From: Blastomussa wellsi
Taxonomy: Eukaryota > Cnidaria > Anthozoa > Scleractinia > Plerogyridae
Direction: 5' to 3'
Length of the DNA stretch: 64,000 nt
NCBI GenBank assembly: GCA_947652115.1
Contig: OX393573.1
Coordinates: forward strand, 2,365,769 to 2,429,768
The translations under genes were made by a program, and so were the position numbers. A model generated the notes under the pieces. It had not been told where the DNA came from. It made no database searches and saw nothing but the letters and a program-made list of their open reading frames with translations. Below, in pieces: positions 1 to 9,558 of this stretch; position 1 is the first letter of the stretch; every line of letters begins with the position of its first letter.

Positions 1-84
1 TCCGAAGCATATAACTCGAGAGCTAGGAAAATAGTGCACACCAGTGCAGTGTGGAGCAGTACCTAGCAATACCGGTCAGTCGTC

Positions 85-745
85 ATTGCAGTGAGGTGCA
101 GTGCGGTGCTGTGCATTTCTGTGCAGCCCTGTGCATTGCTGTGCAGTGCTGTGCATCGCAGTGCAGTTCTTTGCTGTACAGGGCAGTGTAGTGCAGTGTT
201 GTGCAGTGCGGTGCTGCGCTGTGCTGTACTGTGCTGTGCTGCACTCAGTGTGATCTGTTGTGCTGTGCTGTGTAGTACGAAGCTGTGTTGTGCAATACAG
301 TGCAGCGCAGCTCTGTTCTGTTCTGTGTTGTGCAGTGCTGTGCATCGCAGTGCAGTTCTTTGCTGTGCAGTGCAGGGTAGTGCAGTGTTGTGCAGTGCGG
401 TGCTGCGCTGTGCTGTACTGTGCTGTGCTGCACTCAGTGTGATCTGTTGTGCTGTGCTGTGCAGTACGAAGCTGTGTTGTGCAATACAGTGCAGCGCAGC
501 TCTGTTCTGTTCTGTGTTGTGCAATGCTGTGCATCGCAGTGCAGTTCTTTGCTGTGCAGTGCAGTGCAGTGTAGTGCAGTGTTGTGCAGTGCGGTGCTGC
601 GCTGTGCTGTACTGTGCTGTGCTGCACTCAGTGTGATCTGTTGTGCTGTGCTGTGCAGCACGAAGCTGTGTTGTGCAATACAGTGCAGCGCAGCTCTGTT
701 CTGTTCTGTGTTGTGCAGTGCTGTGCAATGCAATACAGTACTTAA
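85..745. repeat. TGTGC/TGCAG-rich satellite with ~190-bp higher-order period
   Basis: The stretch consists of variants of tgtgc, tgcag and ctgtgc. On top of this short period lies a longer one: tgatctgttgtgctgtgctg recurs at 251, 440 and 634, giving unit lengths of 189 and 194 bases, with a shared acgaagctgtgttgtgcaat segment in each unit. Open frames run through it on both strands with Cys/Ala/Val- or His/Thr/Gln-rich translations, but these are products of the short repeat and not genes. It probably lies inside an intron or upstream of the MS4A-like gene whose last exon follows. Confidence 0.9.
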
Positions 746-849
746 ATAGTCACAGTCACCATAAACAAAGTCAACTTTGGCAATGTATAAAATTGCCTTC
801 AAATCAAAGAAAACCTTGAAATAGTAGTTTACCAAGATATACCAATAAA

Positions 850-965
850 CTAAGAAGTATCAAGGATGGCTTTGAAGCAGGAAGATTGAGGATTGTAATT
901 GAGCAAATTTGAAAAATTTAGGCTAAATTTTTCTAGCTGTGTCATCTGTGACCGAGCCCCTTTAA
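850..965. repeat. Dispersed repeat fragment (ttgaaaaatttaggctaaat family)
   Basis: This segment holds aaggatgg followed by ttgaaaaatttaggctaaat and a final cccctttaaac. Similar blocks with the same order of motifs occur at 13515-13625 and 61545-61690, and a weaker one at 1275-1365. No open frame or clear ends are visible. The element class is unknown. Confidence 0.5.
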
Positions 966-1071
966 ACTGTCAGTACGCCCTGAGAGTTGTCTGACCATGC
1001 AAACTGAGAATTTATATTTCTGGAAGTTGTACGGCGCGCGAAACAATTACATTTTTCTTTTTAATTTTCAG

Positions 1072-1185
1072 CCAGGCAATGTGTATAGCCCAAGTAGAGG
1101 TGGACAAATTACACTGCAACCTACATACATGGCAGCTCAACCGGTGGTTGCCATTCCAGTATCCAGCTATAATGGAAACCACTAA
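1072..1185 (+). CDS. Last coding exon of an MS4A-like four-transmembrane protein (5' part outside window)
   Basis: A pyrimidine-rich tract ending in ttttcag at 1071 is a good splice acceptor. The exon then reads PGNVYSPSRGGQITLQPTYM and ends SSYNGNH before TAA, giving 37 residues in phase 0. A polyadenylation signal AATAAA lies at 1194-1199, nine bases after the stop. The tail resembles the last exon of the complete MS4A-like gene at 3352-6974: both have xGQxxLQxTY followed by AQPxV. The two are therefore tandem paralogs on the same strand. The membrane-spanning exons should lie upstream of base 1 or within the first kilobase, where I could not find them. The family assignment rests on the neighbouring paralog. 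Confidence 0.65.
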   Translation, partial: PGNVYSPSRGGQITLQPTYMAAQPVVAIPVSSYNGNH

Positions 1186-1534
1186 CTTATAAAAATAAAT
1201 AATGCCTTGCCTTTCAAGTGACCGTTAAAAGCAACTTCTATGTTCCGTTTAAAATAGACTGAAAGAAGCTCTTGACAAAACATTTACATACTTTAAAGAT
1301 GTAAAAGAAGGGGAAAATAGGCTGAAGTATTCAAAATGTGTCATCCATGACAGAGCTCCTTTAAGTCACCGCTGAACAAAATATTTTTAAAGCGATAGAT
1401 TGAACAGGCTGACAAATATTCCTGCCACACGACTGGGGACAGTCACCCCCGTATTCAGCGTCCTTGTCCCATTTGACCAGTGAAATTATCTGACTTCTTG
1501 TTGAACTGCTCTTGTCATACACAGCTTTTTAAAA

Positions 1535-1665
1535 CTTGGCCCCTTGTTTGGCCCAACGAACTGCATGTTATTATACTTCAAACTGAGCCAATCAAATTCG
1601 ATCCTGTACCCGACATTTGGAGAGCCGCTCGTTTCGTCAGGCCTGCGCAGTAAGGAACGCGGAAC
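1535..1665. repeat. Dispersed repeat, inverted relative to the copy at 9937-10110
   Basis: The reverse complement of this stretch matches 9937-10110: both contain cttactgcgcaggcytgacg, then acgaaacgagcg, acaggatc and cagttcgttgggccaa-like blocks in the same order. The copy at 9937-10110 carries a small palindromic insert within acaggatc. The class is unknown. Confidence 0.6.
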
Positions 1666-1856
1666 GAGATAGACGACTGGGGCAGCTAAACGAGAAAAGG
1701 GCTTTAAACTGCTTTAAGCAAGTTAAGAAGTAGTTAGATTTTAACGATCCTAACATAACAAGTACAATAAGTATAGTTCTCAATAAAAATGCTTCACCTT
1801 GTCTATATATGTTCTTTTTTTCTTGCTCTACTGTTGATATCCTTAGAGGTAAGGAA

Positions 1857-2092
1857 AGTCTGCAGTCGGGCCTAGTAGTCCATCAGGCCGCCGCTTATCT
1901 CCGGTTTCCTTAGCATGAAGCGACAGAGAGTATTTCTACTCCCCCTGGATGGGATGCTAGTCCATCGCAGGGTTACCCCCGGCAGTAAATTGGCCGGTAC
2001 CCATTAATAAAACACCTGGGTGGAGAGAGGTACTGTGAGAGTAAAGTGTCTTGCCCAAGAACACAATGCAGTGAGGAGGCTCATGGCCTAAA
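1857..2092. repeat. Dispersed repeat (gatgggatgctagtccatcg family)
   Basis: Shared blocks are gtccatcaggcc, tagcatgaagcgaca, gatgggatgctagtccatcg, cggtacccatt, gagaggtactgtgagagtaaagt and ttgcccaagaacac. Related pieces occur at 29883-29935 (5' part), 37393-37556 (almost full) and 10690-10810 (3' part). The pattern is that of a short non-coding interspersed element. I see no RNA polymerase III boxes in it. Confidence 0.6.
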
Positions 2093-2311
2093 CCGGAGCA
2101 GCTCGTGGCGCTTGCTACTGCAAGTATAACCTCAGTGATGGAAAATACGATAACCATGCAAAGATGATATTCAAAGGCGACAGACCACAATCTCAATGTT
2201 GGCTCCTGTAATAAATATCTAATTGCCATAACCGTTCATCAGTAGGATGCCTAAAATGCTTGTAATTCCACAATTGGTTTCGGCTCCATTAAATCCTATG
2301 TCAGGGAGGAG

Positions 2312-2578
2312 GAGGCAGCGTGGCCGAGTGGTTAGAGGGTTGGACTTGAAATCCGTAAGTCGCGGGTTCGAGTCCCGTTCTGACCACTAGCTGGTGTTGT
2401 TCTCGGTAGCCCCGAGTTCAACTCCTCAGCTACGCTTGTAAATAGCCAACTGGTCTGCCTCCTGCCAGTTGGGATTCTTAACCTTGTTATGTTTATTTAC
2501 AATGTTTGTTTACATTGGCCCTGAAAAGCCCCAATGGGGAGTGGTCAATTAAGTAATTATTATTATTATTATTATTAA
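2312..2578 (+). mobile_element. tRNA-derived SINE with (ATT)n tail
   Basis: The head at about 2320-2390 is tRNA-like: an A-box-like tggccgagtggttagag and a B box ggttcgagtcc, as in serine/leucine-type tRNAs. A non-tRNA body follows, including ctcggtagccccgagttcaa and the inverted-repeat pair caactggtctgcct/ccagttggg, and it ends in an (att)n tail at 2557-2577. A second member lies at 27895-28195 with the same body. A functional tRNA is unlikely because the 5' acceptor strand does not pair and there is a long conserved body. Such elements are moved by a partner LINE, which is not in this window. Confidence 0.8.
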
Positions 2579-2815
2579 CATTTCAGGTGGAGCCACCCAC
2601 GATGTGAGCACAGTTACTGACAAGAAAAAGTAATAAGGAAAACAACGAAAAATAAATTAAACCGTTAAATTGCGAACGCGCGCACCACATACGAAAATAC
2701 GCGCGCCCGCGCCTTCAAATCCAAATGAATGACCCGGAAGCAGCGCGTATAAATGAATTAGAGTTACAAAGACGAAGTAACAATTACAAACAAGCAAAGG
2801 ATACGTTGTTGGTTC

Positions 2816-3177
2816 TCAATCACAAACCGCTGATCTCAATTCCCGAAGTGTAATGTCATATTTAACGCGAATGATTTCACCGTGGCGCTTGAAGAATTTA
2901 TTAAACGATTTGAGAAGCGCAGTAATGTTGAAGCCTTGGTGATGAAGACGTGAAGAAAGACTACGAAGCCTGTCTATAAAGTCCAATTTGGATGAGCAAA
3001 TTCTAGCATATCGCACCAATTGAGATATGTAAACACTAACATAGTTTGTTTTCTCCTGATAGGATGATAGGCAAACTCGGATTTCATGTCCCTGCTCACC
3101 AGGGCGTCAAAACCGCCATATTTTTGTGCCAATAATACTGATAGTGGTTCATTGTCGTTGCTGACACTACGACACAA
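2816..3177 (-). pseudogene. Frameshifted ORF remnant, possibly from a retroelement
   Basis: Two overlapping minus-strand frames read like one protein broken by a frameshift near 3000. The upstream part has LLAQKYGGFDALVSRDMKSE and ends DMLEFAHPNW. The downstream part continues RYARICSSKLDFIDRLRSL with FKRHGEIIRVKYD and then a stop. Hydrophobic spacing is protein-like. It faintly resembles the C-terminal regions of reverse-transcriptase-bearing elements, but I cannot name a family. No intact start or flanking element ends were found. Confidence 0.35.
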
Positions 3178-3351
3178 GCCATGCTCACTGATTTTAGAGC
3201 GTAAATCTAGAAGGAAAGAACGAGTGAAATTAAGCTGTGTTAAGGCCGAGAAGCACTGGTACCGACGATCCTCTGCAACGAGCGTCGGAGGCTAAATTTT
3301 GCACAGAGCTTTGGATAAATATTTTTCACCTCAAACGATATTTTAGGCGAA

Positions 3352-6300
3352 ATGGCATTTAACCGAACTCTCTTGAAAGTTATCTCGATTACTCAGATTG
3401 TAATGACTGTTGTCTTTTTTGCGCTCGGGATGGTGGATCGGTTTGAAGTTCGCTTCATTTACGCCAGCTTCCTGCTTACGCCATGTTGGATTGCGGCTCT
3501 TGTAAGTACACCGAGGAGTAAACATCCGGAATAGAATACTTGATTTGTAGTTGAAACACGACTGCTAATTGTGGCAGCTTAGTTTCGTGTAGGTTAGACC
3601 TTTTCATGTAAGCAGGTGTTGTAATGGTTCGGCAAAGGAACTACTATAACTCGGCTGAGTCGCTGCGACTGCTCGTGATGCGTTTGGCTCGGTGGCGAAC
3701 TAAACGATCCAGCTGGTTTGGTATATTCATTATTGTCGGACATGGATGAATGTGGCCCTGCATTCTGCTGCATTCTTCTTCATGTAAAGCTTTGAAATTC
3801 GCGGGTGGTAGGGAAGGAGGGTCCTCCGAAAGTAAAATATCTGGGTTGTCAACAAATCCCGAACAACGCTTGGGAATCGTAGTGATCACCACATGAAGCT
3901 GCCAGACCAGACATATTAAATCTACGGTATTGTTTAGTCTGTCTGCGATGCAGGCTGCGGTCTAGTTGCGCAAAAATATTAGTGATTAGCTGTGATAGAA
4001 CTCTTTACTTTTAGTAAACCTGAGTAAACTAAACACTGCCTATTATTACTTAGAAAAGAACAATGAATCTTATGTTTCTTTCGAAAAGAGGAGAGATTGG
4101 ATAACATTTAATAGTTCCTTGAAGAAAACGGTTGCCGATTGCCTACCACTAGAATATCCCGGATATGAACCATGGATGGAACCAAAATTCTCAAATGCTT
4201 CCAGGATATATCTGCTGCCTAATGGCAGCAAATACTCATATATGGTACACAACAAAACGTCTAATAACATATATTTATTTGATTTCATTCGAAGGTCTTG
4301 TCTGCTGGTATCATGGGACTGATTTTGGCCAACACGTCAAGACCCTCCTCGACCTTGGTAAGACATAAATATTCTGAACTGGTTGATTGGGCTCTTAGCT
4401 TCGTCACGCGTCACGCGTTCCTTCTTCCCGTGGGGAAGGGACGCGTGACGAAGCCAAAAGGCTACAGGCCCAGGAGATGGGAATAGGCTATAACTTGGTG
4501 CCACCAGCTCTCACCTCTGAAACTCCAATAGTATTTAAACTGTGACAAGTATCTTTCAGATCAATATGGCAAATAAAATTCAGACTGTACAAAGATGCTT
4601 CCTAGGGCTTGCGACAAGATGCTATGATGCCATATGACGTCAGAATTGCATTAAAAATCTCCCCCCCCCCCCCCAAAAAAAAAAAAAAAAAAAAACGGGT
4701 GATGGAAAATTAATGAAATCAACCAGTTTCTGTTTAAAATGCTATTAGTCTTATACCTTTAGCTTGTAAGTTTATATCTCTCGTTGTTGTTGCTTGACTT
4801 CAGGTTAATGCCATGAGTTCTGTGAGCATGGCATGTGCCGTGGTGTCAGCAGTGACAGTGTACCATTATCAATGGGCTATCAACAGCGTGCTGGTGAATA
4901 ACCTTTATGCTTACATCCGTTCATCTGACTTTATTGGTAAGGACAAGAAGCCCGAACTCACACACCAAGAAAAGGTTATGTTAGTCATCTCCTTATCGAT
5001 TGTGATATTTTCCGTTATCGAGATTGCCCTCGCCGTTGGTGGTGCTAAGAGCAGTGAATCATGCTACCAGAACCCACAAGAGAATCAGGTTAATCAGGTT
5101 TGTCAAGTTTTCAAAAACGTGTAGTTTGAGTAGTGCCCTTTATTATCCAACTGTGTTTCGTAGAGTGCAAATAACGCCCAAAGCGAGTACAAATATCACG
5201 CATATTTGTACTCCAGAGGTTCGGTTAGAAATTCGCCCGCGCTGACATAACATCTGTGCGTGTTGGATGATAAATCTCGTATTAATTAGATGTGTTGTGT
5301 GTAGTATAGCTGAGAGTTTTTACTTGTTGTTTGTATTTTGGCTCGCACAACGGGCTCGTCAAAGTAGAGAGCAACTCGTAAACGTACTCTGCGATACTAA
5401 ACAACGTCAACAACACATCAAAAGATATGTCTGCTGTGCTGTGGACAAGGGATTTGATGCTCTGGAACAGGGGAAATGATCTAAACTAAGTAAAGTATGG
5501 TGATGGTGAAGAATTAGCTGAAGAATAGGTGTTCACTTCTATCCCTTTCAATTTAACCATACTTAGCCATTTATATTGAACCAGTTATGGAAAATAATTG
5601 GAGAGGACATTTCAGAAATGTAGCTGGTAGAATAAGAAGCTGTACTGATTAAGAAACTTATATATTGAACATGCATCTTGTTCACATGTTTGGCATTTTC
5701 TATGACGTGTGGAAAGTTTGTGGTTTTGAAATATTGAGTAAGATTTTTGAAAGGGAAACTGGCCAGCTGGGATTGGAACACAATTTGTGATGGAAAATAA
5801 CATTCATTTTGTGCCCCGCTCCCATGCAACATCTCGTCTGTAAGAAATCGTATAGTCAGCTCTCGCACGGTCACATAGACGGCTGACTACCCGGCTTCGA
5901 GAAACACAATAGAGACCTTTAGATTCTACGAAGAGGACGACTTTTGTTACTGGTACTGACAAAATAGCCTCACCAGAGGACTTCATTTTCCTTTTCATCA
6001 GTTAGCACGGTAATTTTTATTGAAAGGAATCAGGCTTCTGATCGCAAAATGATAAAACTACTAACATTTTGATAACTTCTTTTCGTCACTACGTCATTCT
6101 CACTGAAACTCGTAGTGGCAAAAACAAGTTATCAAAATTTTAGCTTTGTCATTTTGCGACCAGGAGAAGACCTGTAACTGCCTTCAATAAAAATGACCGT
6201 ACTAACTTTGTTGATGATGAAAAGGAAAATGAAGTTCACGGGGGAGGCTATTTTGTTAGTATGAGCGCAAAAACTTGAACAAATCTCGTATTCGTAGTCG

Positions 6301-6974
6301 TCCTCGTCGTAGAATCTAAAGGGCTGTATGTATGACAATAGAACAATCAGCACGAATATTCGCTCGCATCGATCTCCCATACTTGCAATAACAATCAACT
6401 CGCCTAAAAACAAGACTTTCCGTGGCTTATAGACTTCAAACAGTCGACTCTCTTTTCCTTAGTCTGTCGGGAATGAAGCCAGGGAAGAAGAACGCAAGAA
6501 ATTCGGGAAATGACCGCACTGCGTTCTCTATGTTTTTTCCTTCACTCTCTACGGACAAGATAATAAGAAAATAGATGGAGTGCTCGCGTAGCCTACATTT
6601 CCCTTTTTCTTTGTAATTTTTAGGAAGGCAGTGCATTTAGCCAATTTGTAGATGGACAAATGCCACTTCAGGCGACCTACACAACAGCTCAGCCAATGGT
6701 CGCTCAGCCGATGGTTTCTCAGCCGATGGTTTCTCAGCCGATGGTTTCTCAGCCAATGGTTGCTCAGCCGATGGTTTCTCAGCCAATGATTGCTCAGCCG
6801 ATGGTTTCTCAGCCGATGGTTTCTCAGCCAATGGTTGTTCAGTCGATGGTTTCTCAGCCGATGGCTGCTCAGCCGATGGTTGCTCGGCCAATGGTTGCTC
6901 AGCCGATGGTTGCTCAGCCGATGGTTCTTACTCCAGTATCGATATCGGGTTATACTTCCTCAGAATTGGATTGA
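3352..6974 (+). CDS. MS4A-like four-transmembrane protein with QPMV-repeat tail
   Basis: There are four exons, all joined in phase 0: 3352-3501, 4295-4357, 4804-5088 (a second in-frame donor allows 5097) and 6624-6974; 282 aa. Exon 1 gives MAFNRTLLKVISITQIVMTV, the first membrane span, where the QI inside the helix is typical of the CD20/MS4A family. TM2 crosses the exon 1-2 joint (FIYASFLLTPCWIAAL then VLSAGIMGLILA). TM3 is SMACAVVSAVTV. A roughly 40-residue hydrophilic loop follows, then TM4 (VMLVISLSIVIFSVIEIALA). The cytoplasmic tail carries 16 five-residue repeats of the type (A/S)QPMV and ends SSELD. MS4A proteins act as membrane scaffolds or chemosensory/calcium-linked components; the ligand here is unknown. 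A MULE-type MITE starts 15 bases after the stop codon, so the 3' UTR is probably derived from it. Family confidence is good; the exact ortholog is unclear. Confidence 0.8.
4663..4696. repeat. Adjacent poly-C and poly-A tracts
   Basis: A run of about a dozen C is followed directly by about two dozen A in intron 2 of the MS4A-like gene. It is a simple repeat and prone to length error in assembly. Confidence 0.85.
5913..6323. mobile_element. Long palindromic (foldback) element in MS4A-like intron 3
   Basis: The left arm (about 5913-6090) and right arm (about 6111-6323) are reverse complements. Matching pairs include ctttagattctacgaagagg with its complement at 6302-6322, gatgaaaaggaaaatgaagt near 6215 with its complement near 5985, and gataactt/aagttatc near the centre. 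The loop is tcattctcactgaaact between cactacg and cgtagtg. The arms have several mismatches and small gaps, so the copy is not recent. There is no coding capacity. It is best described as a foldback MITE of unknown superfamily. Confidence 0.75.
6687..6926 (+). repeat. 15-bp coding minisatellite, 16 units
   Basis: Sixteen 15-base units of the form gctcagccgatggtt or tctcagccgatggtt lie within the last exon of the MS4A-like gene and encode (A/S)QPMV. Units vary (AQPMV, SQPMV, SQPMI, VQSMV, SQPMA, ARPMV) while the frame is kept throughout. The unit length is a multiple of three, so expansion or contraction leaves the frame intact. The paralogous exon at 1072-1185 has only one AQPVV-like unit. 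Confidence 0.95.
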
Positions 6975-6989
6975 GAACTTTCCTGTAGC

Positions 6990-7316
6990 CATTCTCGTCC
7001 CCATAGCCCTTTTCGGTTCTCTTAGCTGGCAGGGCCTTGGCACGAAAAACGAAGGGCTCTGGGGACATACGATTTTCAAAAAAATTAGAATTTTTTTTAT
7101 TGGCTGTTGAGAACAAAGAAATCTTAAACGGAAGTAGAAATGTTTGCCGGCCGCCATATTACAACACACAACATGTAGAAATATCAATGCTATATACGTG
7201 AAGTCCGGAAGTCCTAGAATCTCGGACTAGAGATCGTATGTCTCCAGAGCCCTTCGTTTCTCGTACCAAGGACCCACCGGCTAAGAGAAACGAAAAGGGC
7301 TATGGGGACGAGAATG
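6990..7316. mobile_element. MULE-type MITE, copy A (327 bp, 9-bp TSD)
   Basis: The left end cattctcgtccccatagccc is the exact reverse complement of the right end (gggctatggggacgagaatg). Sub-terminal blocks around tctggggacatacgat and atcgtatgtctccaga also pair. Flanking sequences are tcctgtagc (6981-6989) and tcctgcagc (7317-7325), a 9-bp target duplication with one mismatch. Copy B at 51763-52067 has the same ends. A 9-bp duplication is characteristic of Mutator-like elements. There is no ORF, so it is non-autonomous. It sits 15 bases after the MS4A-like stop codon. Confidence 0.9.
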
Positions 7317-7644
7317 TCCTGCAGCACGCCCGTACATGCAATGACAACGTCTTGTAATGAATCTCTTCTTAACAAAGTTTGTTAGGGATCTTTAAAGATC
7401 AGTAAGATCGGCTCTCGATATGTTTTATGCATCTCGAAGCCCTCATAAGTGATTTATTGTCCTTATAAGCCACTGAAATTTGTGGACACATTTACTTATA
7501 ATACCTTATACTTATCACATACATGTCATTGACTGAAGGTTTCTTCGGGCACAACTAAAGCGGTCGTCTCTTGTCTTGTATGAACGCAACTACTATTGAC
7601 GGAGTGTACGGTTAAAAAAAGGTTCCGTGGACCATGCAGCAGAT

Positions 7645-7735
7645 TATAAATATACAACTGACAGAGATACCACGCCCGCTCTCATTGGTTGACAGGTGTG
7701 TTTAGATGAGTCTATGTAAACACGGTTCTGACGTT
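7645..7735. repeat. Dispersed repeat pair member (gctctcattggttgac)
   Basis: The segment gagataccacgcccgctctc, followed by attggttgacaggtgtgttt and ending ttagtttcgtgc, matches 36715-36805 at roughly 80 percent by eye. It abuts the left end of the Harbinger-like element. Class unknown. Confidence 0.55.
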
Positions 7736-7756
7736 TTAGTTTCGTGCGTAATTTTA

Positions 7757-9394
7757 AAGTGTATATACGGCCAACAGGGTTTTTGCTTTTTTGGTATCTC
7801 TATAATGTGTAAAAAAGGTATTCTGAAAAAAAATTGGATTCCGACATTTTAACACCCTAAGATCTAGCTTTAAAGTTCCGGCTTCAGCCACGCCCAATGA
7901 AGTTGATCGTGAGTCAGTGCAAAAAAAGAGTCTGGGTTTCTGAATGGGTCGTGACGTCAAGTCAGGAATTGCCAAATACTGCTAGTTTAGTTCACTGTCG
8001 TTTCAGTAGTGGTTCGGAGTTTTCGTCGACAGAAAACAAACAAACTGAGGTGTTCCTGAAGTGACGTCATTCGTCACCAATAGGGACCTTAAGATACCCT
8101 GGACGCGGCCTAGGACGACGGCAACCGGAAGTAAATCCGCAAGGTCTTAGTTTTAATTTGCATAAATGTCACGCCACTTGACGGCCTCCACCTCAGTTGT
8201 GGCGGCGACGAAGTTTATTTTGGCGGCCTCTCAGAAAGGTGAGTTATTTTTCCGAAATTTTCCATTGAATTAACAAGTCTTGCCCAAAATTTGCAAACAT
8301 TATTATAAGAAAATAGATTCCTAAACTGTCTGGTTCATTTTTGTTTTCAAAATTCAGTCTTACCGAGCATATAGAGGGTTATTGTGAGAGCGTCAAGTCT
8401 TCAGAAGGAATCCGAGAAGCAGGTAAATTTGGGTAAAATTTCCTTGCTGCGTATTGCTTTATTTCTAATTTGAACCTTGATTTTTGTCGTGTAAAATTAA
8501 TCAGTGGCAGTTTAGGACCGCTTTAGTAACTGATTTTGCATTATTTATATAATTTTGCCTGTTTGCGTCATTTTTCTTCGACTCGTGTTTTTAATACGAT
8601 TGTTTTGATAAAAGTGGCGCAAAAGATTTGATTGAAATTCTACTTTCTCTTCCTTTAGTATGGCAATGGAACGGTCAAACAACCACGACATTGCTCTCGC
8701 TCGGGAGGTTTTGTTGCCTGCAAGGGTATGAAAGCCTTCGAAGTAGCATACAGGTAGCTTCCATACCCTCACAAACGGAGCCCTGGTTACATACAAAAGC
8801 ATCAGGTATTTGTAAACGCTCTGCTAAATGCGGTAGATCGCGTTTATTAACACGGAACTCTGCTCTACACTCCGAATCTGCCATTTCTTCGAGGTCAAAT
8901 CTTTCGTACTCTTCATACGGTAACTCTAAGTTTTTCGAAAAGCTGCAGTCATAGAGGACCACGAATTCTTCGTCAGAAATGATGTCAGCCAAATAAGATC
9001 CTGCTAGAAGCTCTCGGGTCTTCTTAAACGACGTCATAACAGCAAAACCGTCTGATTCCAGTGATTCTTTGATTGAATCCGTTTGTTGTTATGTGTTTCG
9101 GCGACCGCTTGCACAACGTAAATCTTAAGGCTCGTATTTCCCGCGCAAAGGTGGCGGTCGCGACCCATGCCCTCTCGGACGTGACCGCGTTCTTAAAGTC
9201 CGCCGCGTCCAGTATCTTAAGGTCCCTAATCTGTCATTACGCGGTCAATCTCGTTGGGCGTGGCCGAAGCGGGAAATTTAAAGCTTGATTTCATGGCACA
9301 AAAGCATTGGAATTCATTTTTTTGGTTTGAATACATTTTTAGATGTAATAGAGATACCAAAACCTTAAAAACTTTGTTGGCCGTATGGACACTT
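7757..9394. mobile_element. Decayed PIF/Harbinger-like DNA transposon
   Basis: The ends are inverted: aagtgtatatacggccaaca at 7757 pairs with the reverse complement of the sequence ending near 9394, and pairing continues inward through ttttggtatctctat. Further sub-terminal pairs are ccacgcccaa (near 7889) with ttgggcgtgg (near 9255), and taagatac/ggacgcgg blocks near 8090 and 9200. The interior holds a broken minus-strand transposase (8675-9037). No DDE catalytic region remains. The 3-bp duplication expected for Harbinger could not be fixed because the edges are rich in T and A. Confidence 0.7.
8675..9037 (-). pseudogene. HARBI1-like transposase, N-terminal fragment
   Basis: The frame is 120 aa: MTSFKKTRELLAGSYLADII..., then YEEYERFDLEEM, FRVNKRDLPHLAERLQIPDA and MLLRRLSYPCR. 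The FR-x-L-x-L-P segment followed by an (L/I)LLRRLSYP helix is typical of the region before the DDE nuclease in Harbinger/HARBI1 transposases. After SYPCR the homology shifts frame: ARAMSWLFDRSIAILKEEK in the overlapping frame (8545-8802) corresponds to the next FGRS-type helix. A frameshift near 8735 and loss of the catalytic domain make it a pseudogene. Confidence 0.65.
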
Positions 9395-9558
9395 TAAGAA
9401 ATATTATATAAAAACAATGGAGGACATTTTCCGTGTTTGCTTAGCCTCATCCAAACACTCGGGGATTTGGGAGAATTCTCCGTCTCGGGTTTGCTCAGTT
9501 GGCTCAGTCGATTCCCGTTCAAACTGAGTGGGATATTTCATGTAAAGCAACTCATTTA

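Noticed and set aside
63..835. Long open frames over the satellite (up to about 220 aa on both strands)
   Set aside because: They exist because the short repeat lacks stop codons in several frames. Translations are low-complexity and present on both strands.
2321..2390. Functional serine/leucine tRNA gene
   Set aside because: A and B boxes are there, but the acceptor stem does not pair and the same long body follows in another copy, so it is a SINE head.
4398..4450. Hairpin around cttcgtcacgcgt ... acgcgtgacgaag as a transposon end
   Set aside because: The stem is real but short, and no flanking duplication or related copy was found in the window.
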